Source: Sphingobacterium sp. CZ-2
GTDB lineage: Bacteria; Bacteroidota; Bacteroidia; Sphingobacteriales; Sphingobacteriaceae
NCBI RefSeq assembly: GCF_004526235.1
Contig: NZ_CP038159.1
Coordinates: forward strand, 3,162,001-3,226,000
DNA length: 64,000 nucleotides
Direction: 5' to 3'
Each line of letters starts with the position of its first letter. Position 1 is the first letter of the stretch. The notes below the pieces were generated by a model. That model ran no database searches. It worked only from the letters and a program-made list of their open reading frames with translations, and had not been told where the DNA came from. The position numbers and the translations under genes are program-made. Positions 60,169-64,000 of this stretch are shown here, in pieces.

Positions 60169-62259
60169 ATGAAAGAAAATAGTGTCCCTCAGTTCATTCT
60201 AAAGGAAAAATTAGAGGAGCTTATCGATGGTCAAAAGGTTCATGCCGTGTTATTTTACAGTTTTAATTTTGATCCTATCTTTTTTGAAAATTACGTGATG
60301 CCTTTGTTTGTGCAAGAGGCTAATTTTTCAGACCTAATGATTTATAATAAAATCCTTTGGCGAAAGTATCAGAAAGAGGGCAAAATTCCAGCTATAACGG
60401 TGTATTGTGATTATTATGCAAAAGCAACAGAATCAGCTCCATCCTTAGGCTATGATATTAATTGTATCCAAGTGCCTAACCAAAAAAACTATATCTGTAA
60501 CTTTCACCCCAAGCATATCTTTATTTTAGTTGATGTAAAAGGAGCCAAAGCTTCACATTCTGAGAAAAGGAAAAAATTAATTATGGTTACAGGCTCTGGG
60601 AATATTACACCTTCTGGTTGGTGCGATAATTTTGAGTGTTTCTCTATTCAAGAAATTTTCCCTAACAAAGTTTATCCAAATTATGTGAAAAGAAATACCA
60701 TTCAAAAGCTTATTTTCCAAACGAAAAGCCTAACTATTAGTAAGGACAATGGAAATACTCAAGAAATTATTTCCGAAGATGATTTAGAAGGGGCAGAAAG
60801 AAAAATTAATGATTTTTTGAAATTTGTAGACATTGATGAAGATTTAGTTCAAAATAAAATGGACAAAAATAAAGCATTTTATTACCATAATAGTTTATTC
60901 CAGGATTTTAGTGAGTTTATAAATAGCCATATTCCTGAAAAGGAAACCATCCATACAATAGAAATTGTCTCACCATATTTCAGTTCGGATATTTCTTTGC
61001 TCTCCTTACTTAATAAGGAATTGAGTGATCCAAGGATTCACATTTTAGTTCCTCGTTTAAAATCCAATCAAATCAATTTATTGGAAGAGAATTTTAATAA
61101 GATGAAAGTTCATGGCGTTCATTGGTGTAATTGGGCAAATCCGGATTTGAATAAGGAAGTAAGGGATTTACATGCTAAAATGTATCGATTTCATGGAGAT
61201 AAAAAGGTTTATACAGTTATTGGATCTGTTAATTTCACTAATCCTGCATGGAAAAAATTCAGCAAGATGGATAATCAATCGAATATCGAATCTGCTGAAT
61301 TATTTATTGAATCATATGAAAAGGTATATAATCTTTTATCACCCTTATCAGAATCCGAGATAGAAAAGCTTGAGTTTGTTCCTGTAATAAAAGAGGATCT
61401 TGAATTTCTAGAAGAAAATACGCTTGATCGCAATGCACCTCATCTTGAATTTACGCTGGATTGGAAGGAAAAAACTTTATTCGTTCAATCAGAAAAAAAG
61501 CAGGTTATGAATGGATTTCATTACCACAATTTATTCGAAAATTGTAAAGTAAGGAACAACCAACTAATGAAGCTTTCTGATGTGGATATGAATGTGCTTA
61601 GTTCTAATTCGATCATAAAATTGGAAAAGGTTATAAACGATAGAAAGTGTATTTATTCCTACTATCCAAATCATAAGAATATAGAGGTAAAACCCTTTGA
61701 ATTTAAGTTATCCGCCTTACAAATCCTTCAATTGTGGCAAAAATTGAATCAAGAGGAAAGAGCGCAACAGGACTTATTGAACCTTATCCAACATGCAACT
61801 AATGAGTCGGGAGTTTTCAAGGATGAGCTTCTAATTCCGGTATCCATTTTAAATGAAATGGCGACTTATTTTAATGCATTAATAGATCTTGAAAAGTTCC
61901 TTTTTCCGCAAAAAGATCCTAAAAAGTTAGAGGAGCTAACTTATTACCTTTTTCATGAAAATATAGATACGATTCCTTTTTATTTGAAAACCTTAGAACA
62001 GGAAGTTGATCAAGGAAAACATAAAAATTTATATTGGATGGTTCTTCAGATTATCATCAACAATATCTATGATAAGGCAAAGGCATTGAAATTCAAAGCG
62101 GTAGATGAAGAGGTACGGGATTTTAAATTAAACGTAGCAACTCAGATGAAGAAATTAAAGAGGCATGCGGCTCACATTGCCCAGGAAATTCCGGGAATGG
62201 AAAGTAAGCAAGTTCAAGATTGGGTGATCAAAGAAATTAAAAGAAAAGAGTATGCCTAA
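60169..62259 (+). CDS. Phospholipase D-family nuclease-like protein
   Basis: A 696-residue protein with two half-sites of the PLD fold: HPKHIFI with His113-Lys115 followed by GSGNITPSGWCDN near 142, and HAKMYRF with His335-Lys337 followed by GSVNFTNPAWKK near 352. The two HxK motifs would form one active site, as in PLD-type nucleases used in restriction and DISARM-like systems. The C-terminal 230 residues are helical. The stop overlaps the next start by 8 bases. Likely substrate is DNA; lipid cleavage cannot be excluded. Confidence 0.8.
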   Translation: MKENSVPQFILKEKLEELIDGQKVHAVLFYSFNFDPIFFENYVMPLFVQEANFSDLMIYNKILWRKYQKEGKIPAITVYCDYYAKATESAPSLGYDINCIQVPNQKNYICNFHPKHIFILVDVKGAKASHSEKRKKLIMVTGSGNITPSGWCDNFECFSIQEIFPNKVYPNYVKRNTIQKLIFQTKSLTISKDNGNTQEIISEDDLEGAERKINDFLKFVDIDEDLVQNKMDKNKAFYYHNSLFQDFSEFINSHIPEKETIHTIEIVSPYFSSDISLLSLLNKELSDPRIHILVPRLKSNQINLLEENFNKMKVHGVHWCNWANPDLNKEVRDLHAKMYRFHGDKKVYTVIGSVNFTNPAWKKFSKMDNQSNIESAELFIESYEKVYNLLSPLSESEIEKLEFVPVIKEDLEFLEENTLDRNAPHLEFTLDWKEKTLFVQSEKKQVMNGFHYHNLFENCKVRNNQLMKLSDVDMNVLSSNSIIKLEKVINDRKCIYSYYPNHKNIEVKPFEFKLSALQILQLWQKLNQEERAQQDLLNLIQHATNESGVFKDELLIPVSILNEMATYFNALIDLEKFLFPQKDPKKLEELTYYLFHENIDTIPFYLKTLEQEVDQGKHKNLYWMVLQIIINNIYDKAKALKFKAVDEEVRDFKLNVATQMKKLKRHAAHIAQEIPGMESKQVQDWVIKEIKRKEYA

Positions 62260-64000
62260 AACCATCCAACAGATCCAAGAGATTTTGGATTTAAATCCTA
62301 ATAATGCGATATCGCCTGCAATTAGTAATCGGCAATTAGAAGTTATTCGGAAATCTTATAATTACCTGATCAAATCAGCTAAAAATAATATCATTTATAT
62401 AGCCGATGAAGTCGGTTTGGGTAAAACCTATATTGCCATGGGCATCATGGCTTTATTACGTCACCATTATAACAACCCATTGGAAAAGGATATGATCGTT
62501 GTACCTAAGGCTAACCTTCAGGATAAATGGGAGAGTGCGATAGGAGTTTTTTACCAATACAATCTACTGAAAAAATTCGATGACCAAGAACAAAATAAAG
62601 AACGTTATAACCCCATAAAATACCATAATATCCAGGGCATAAATGCCGATTCTTTATTTCATATATTTAGGATGAGCTCTTTTAGCAATATTGCTTTTGT
62701 TGCAGATGATGGGGATAGTGGAAATACATTTTACAGGAAGCTAATTGATGAATATTTCCATAAGGATGAATTTATTAAGGAGATCCTAGAACAAGCTAAC
62801 AAAAAGCATTATTTTAAACATAAGAACAACAGAAAGCTTGGTCATCTCTTGGCCTACCTTTTTAATATTAAAAGTTCTAAGATAGGTTGCTTGGTTATTG
62901 ATGAAGCCCATAATTATAAATATGGTCCAGGCAATGAGGACTGGTTTAGTTCCATAAGGAATAATGTGACCTCCCGTTTTTTGGGAGCCTATCGCGATCA
63001 ACAGATTTTAGAAGATTTCCCTACTTTGGAATCGAAGATAAAATTTCCTTTAGCTAACAAAATTGTTTGTTTGTCGGCTACCCCAAAAGATAGATGCTTA
63101 AATGAAATCAAGAACCAGTTCGACTGTTTTGTTGATAAACATATTTTGAGTGGTTGTCAATCGCCGGAAGAGATCAAAACACGTTTACCCAAGTTTTTGA
63201 TTCGAGGGAACATGGAATATCAATTGGATGCAGAAACCTATTCGCGGAACCAAAGTAGACACGAACATAGATCAGGAAATGTCAATAAATCAATTACTCC
63301 CGAAAAGTTGGAGATCAAAGATGATTTTGAAGGTACGTTTTGGCAATTGTTGCAGTACCAGTCCTTAAAGCATCTGAAATTAAAGAACGGTGTCTCCTTT
63401 GAAATGGGGATGCTTGCCGGATTTGAAAGCTATAAGGTGGATACGGATAAAAAATTGGCCAGTATTAAAGAATATGATGTAGAGCATAAAAAAGACAATC
63501 AGGAAAGCCAAGATATCAATGTGGTTAGAAGTATTATCGATTCATATAAACGAACCTTCAAACTATCTCTACCACCTCATCCTAAACAAAGTAAATTCGA
63601 GGCAGAGATCTTGAGCCAAATGCATCGGCAAGAGAAATCATTAACTTTTGTTAGACGGATAATGACGGTTAATGATCTTGAAAAACGCCTGTTGCACCTG
63701 TATGAAAAAGAAGTAGTGGTTGAGAACCAGCTTCGATTTAAAAGGCCATATACTGCTTTTGGTGAAAGCGATAAAATAAAAAGCATGTTGGATGATTGGA
63801 GTCAAAAAGATCATTTAAGGAAATTGCCTGTATTTATTGATGAACTCCTTAACTGTAAGGCCTGGAAGAAAACACTGAAGCGAATGTCTGAAGAAGAGTT
63901 GGATAAAGTACGGGAGTTTATTAAATCACTTTTAGGTAATGAAAGCAGTGATTTTAAATCAAGATTCATTGCATTTCAAAGTAAACCTTCTAAAATCGCT
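62252..64000 (+). CDS. SNF2/superfamily 2 helicase (3' end off the right edge)
   Basis: Reading from ATG 62252, 583 codons stay open to the window edge. Motif I is ADEVGLGKTYIAMG at 51-64, with Q-like QLEVIRKSYNYLI before it; motif Ia VVPKANLQDKWES; motif II DEAHNY at 217-222; motif III LSATPKD at 274-280. The later region lacks the second RecA half so far, which should follow beyond the edge. It overlaps the PLD gene by 8 bases, so PLD and helicase are coupled. This is a DNA translocase-type partner for the nuclease. Confidence 0.85.
   Translation, partial: MPKTIQQIQEILDLNPNNAISPAISNRQLEVIRKSYNYLIKSAKNNIIYIADEVGLGKTYIAMGIMALLRHHYNNPLEKDMIVVPKANLQDKWESAIGVFYQYNLLKKFDDQEQNKERYNPIKYHNIQGINADSLFHIFRMSSFSNIAFVADDGDSGNTFYRKLIDEYFHKDEFIKEILEQANKKHYFKHKNNRKLGHLLAYLFNIKSSKIGCLVIDEAHNYKYGPGNEDWFSSIRNNVTSRFLGAYRDQQILEDFPTLESKIKFPLANKIVCLSATPKDRCLNEIKNQFDCFVDKHILSGCQSPEEIKTRLPKFLIRGNMEYQLDAETYSRNQSRHEHRSGNVNKSITPEKLEIKDDFEGTFWQLLQYQSLKHLKLKNGVSFEMGMLAGFESYKVDTDKKLASIKEYDVEHKKDNQESQDINVVRSIIDSYKRTFKLSLPPHPKQSKFEAEILSQMHRQEKSLTFVRRIMTVNDLEKRLLHLYEKEVVVENQLRFKRPYTAFGESDKIKSMLDDWSQKDHLRKLPVFIDELLNCKAWKKTLKRMSEEELDKVREFIKSLLGNESSDFKSRFIAFQSKPSKIA

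Noticed and set aside
59021-64000. Assignment of the PLD/helicase locus to DISARM
   Set aside because: No DUF1998 (DrmB-like) gene or methylase is present, and the first gene does not match a DISARM part.

Overview
The window is bacterial chromosome from a member of the Bacteroidota, most likely a Sphingobacteriaceae genus such as Sphingobacterium or Pedobacter. The evidence is a SusC/SusD pair, a TPR-type histidine kinase, a fimbrillin-like lipoprotein with its small companion gene, many Bacteroidota-style lipoproteins, few Shine-Dalgarno sites and TAnnTTTG-like -7 boxes. The genus is inferred from gene style only.

Layout. (1) 1-5126, minus strand: a six-gene operon of a FemAB-type transferase, S-adenosylmethionine decarboxylase, a DUF4178 zinc-ribbon membrane protein, a DUF350 membrane protein, a membrane-fused spermidine synthase and an FAD oxidoreductase cut by the left edge. 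It looks like a polyamine-based envelope modification or stress unit. (2) 5127-8078: a candidate structured small RNA, two terminators, and a TPR histidine kinase with its response regulator. (3) 8087-16228: housekeeping and stress genes (alcohol dehydrogenase, CodA-like amidohydrolase, PNPOx-fold protein, radical-SAM/DNA-repair pair, large catalase). (4) 16229-17608: mnmE. (5) 17591-31564: a defence island bounded by an exact 18-bp direct repeat equal to the last six codons of mnmE, stop included. It is one co-directional run: hsdM, hsdS, an OGG-fold-like protein, a GHKL-ATPase/DUF3883 protein, hsdR, and a Septu-like ATPase/HNH pair. (6) 31565-33480: gene debris and an IS3-family element. (7) 33576-38987: lipoproteins, a TPR-LuxR regulator, a DHFR-like reductase and a sulfatase, separated by degenerate tandem arrays. 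(8) 39555-46126: SusC, SusD and two endonuclease/exonuclease/phosphatase-fold lipoproteins, one with its catalytic residues replaced. (9) 46481-57651: hydrolase, fimbrillin-like lipoprotein, DEAD-like helicase with degenerate motifs, lipoproteins, an acidic DUF1963 protein, a lone vsr and a tail-anchored protein. (10) 57920-64000: an agmatine deiminase-like gene divergent from a second candidate defence locus (unknown protein, PLD-family nuclease, SNF2-type helicase running off the right edge).

Two patterns link distant parts. The same palindrome, TTACGG-N4-CCGTAA, lies upstream of both the restriction island and the PLD/helicase locus, suggesting shared control. A nested palindromic repeat (outer arm CGTCATTGCGAGG, inner arm GTCATGCTGAGCGAAGTCGA) occurs nine times, mostly at gene 3' ends, and is absent from the defence island. 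No tRNA, rRNA or CRISPR array was seen. All identifications come from reading the sequence and recall of protein families; no database search was run.
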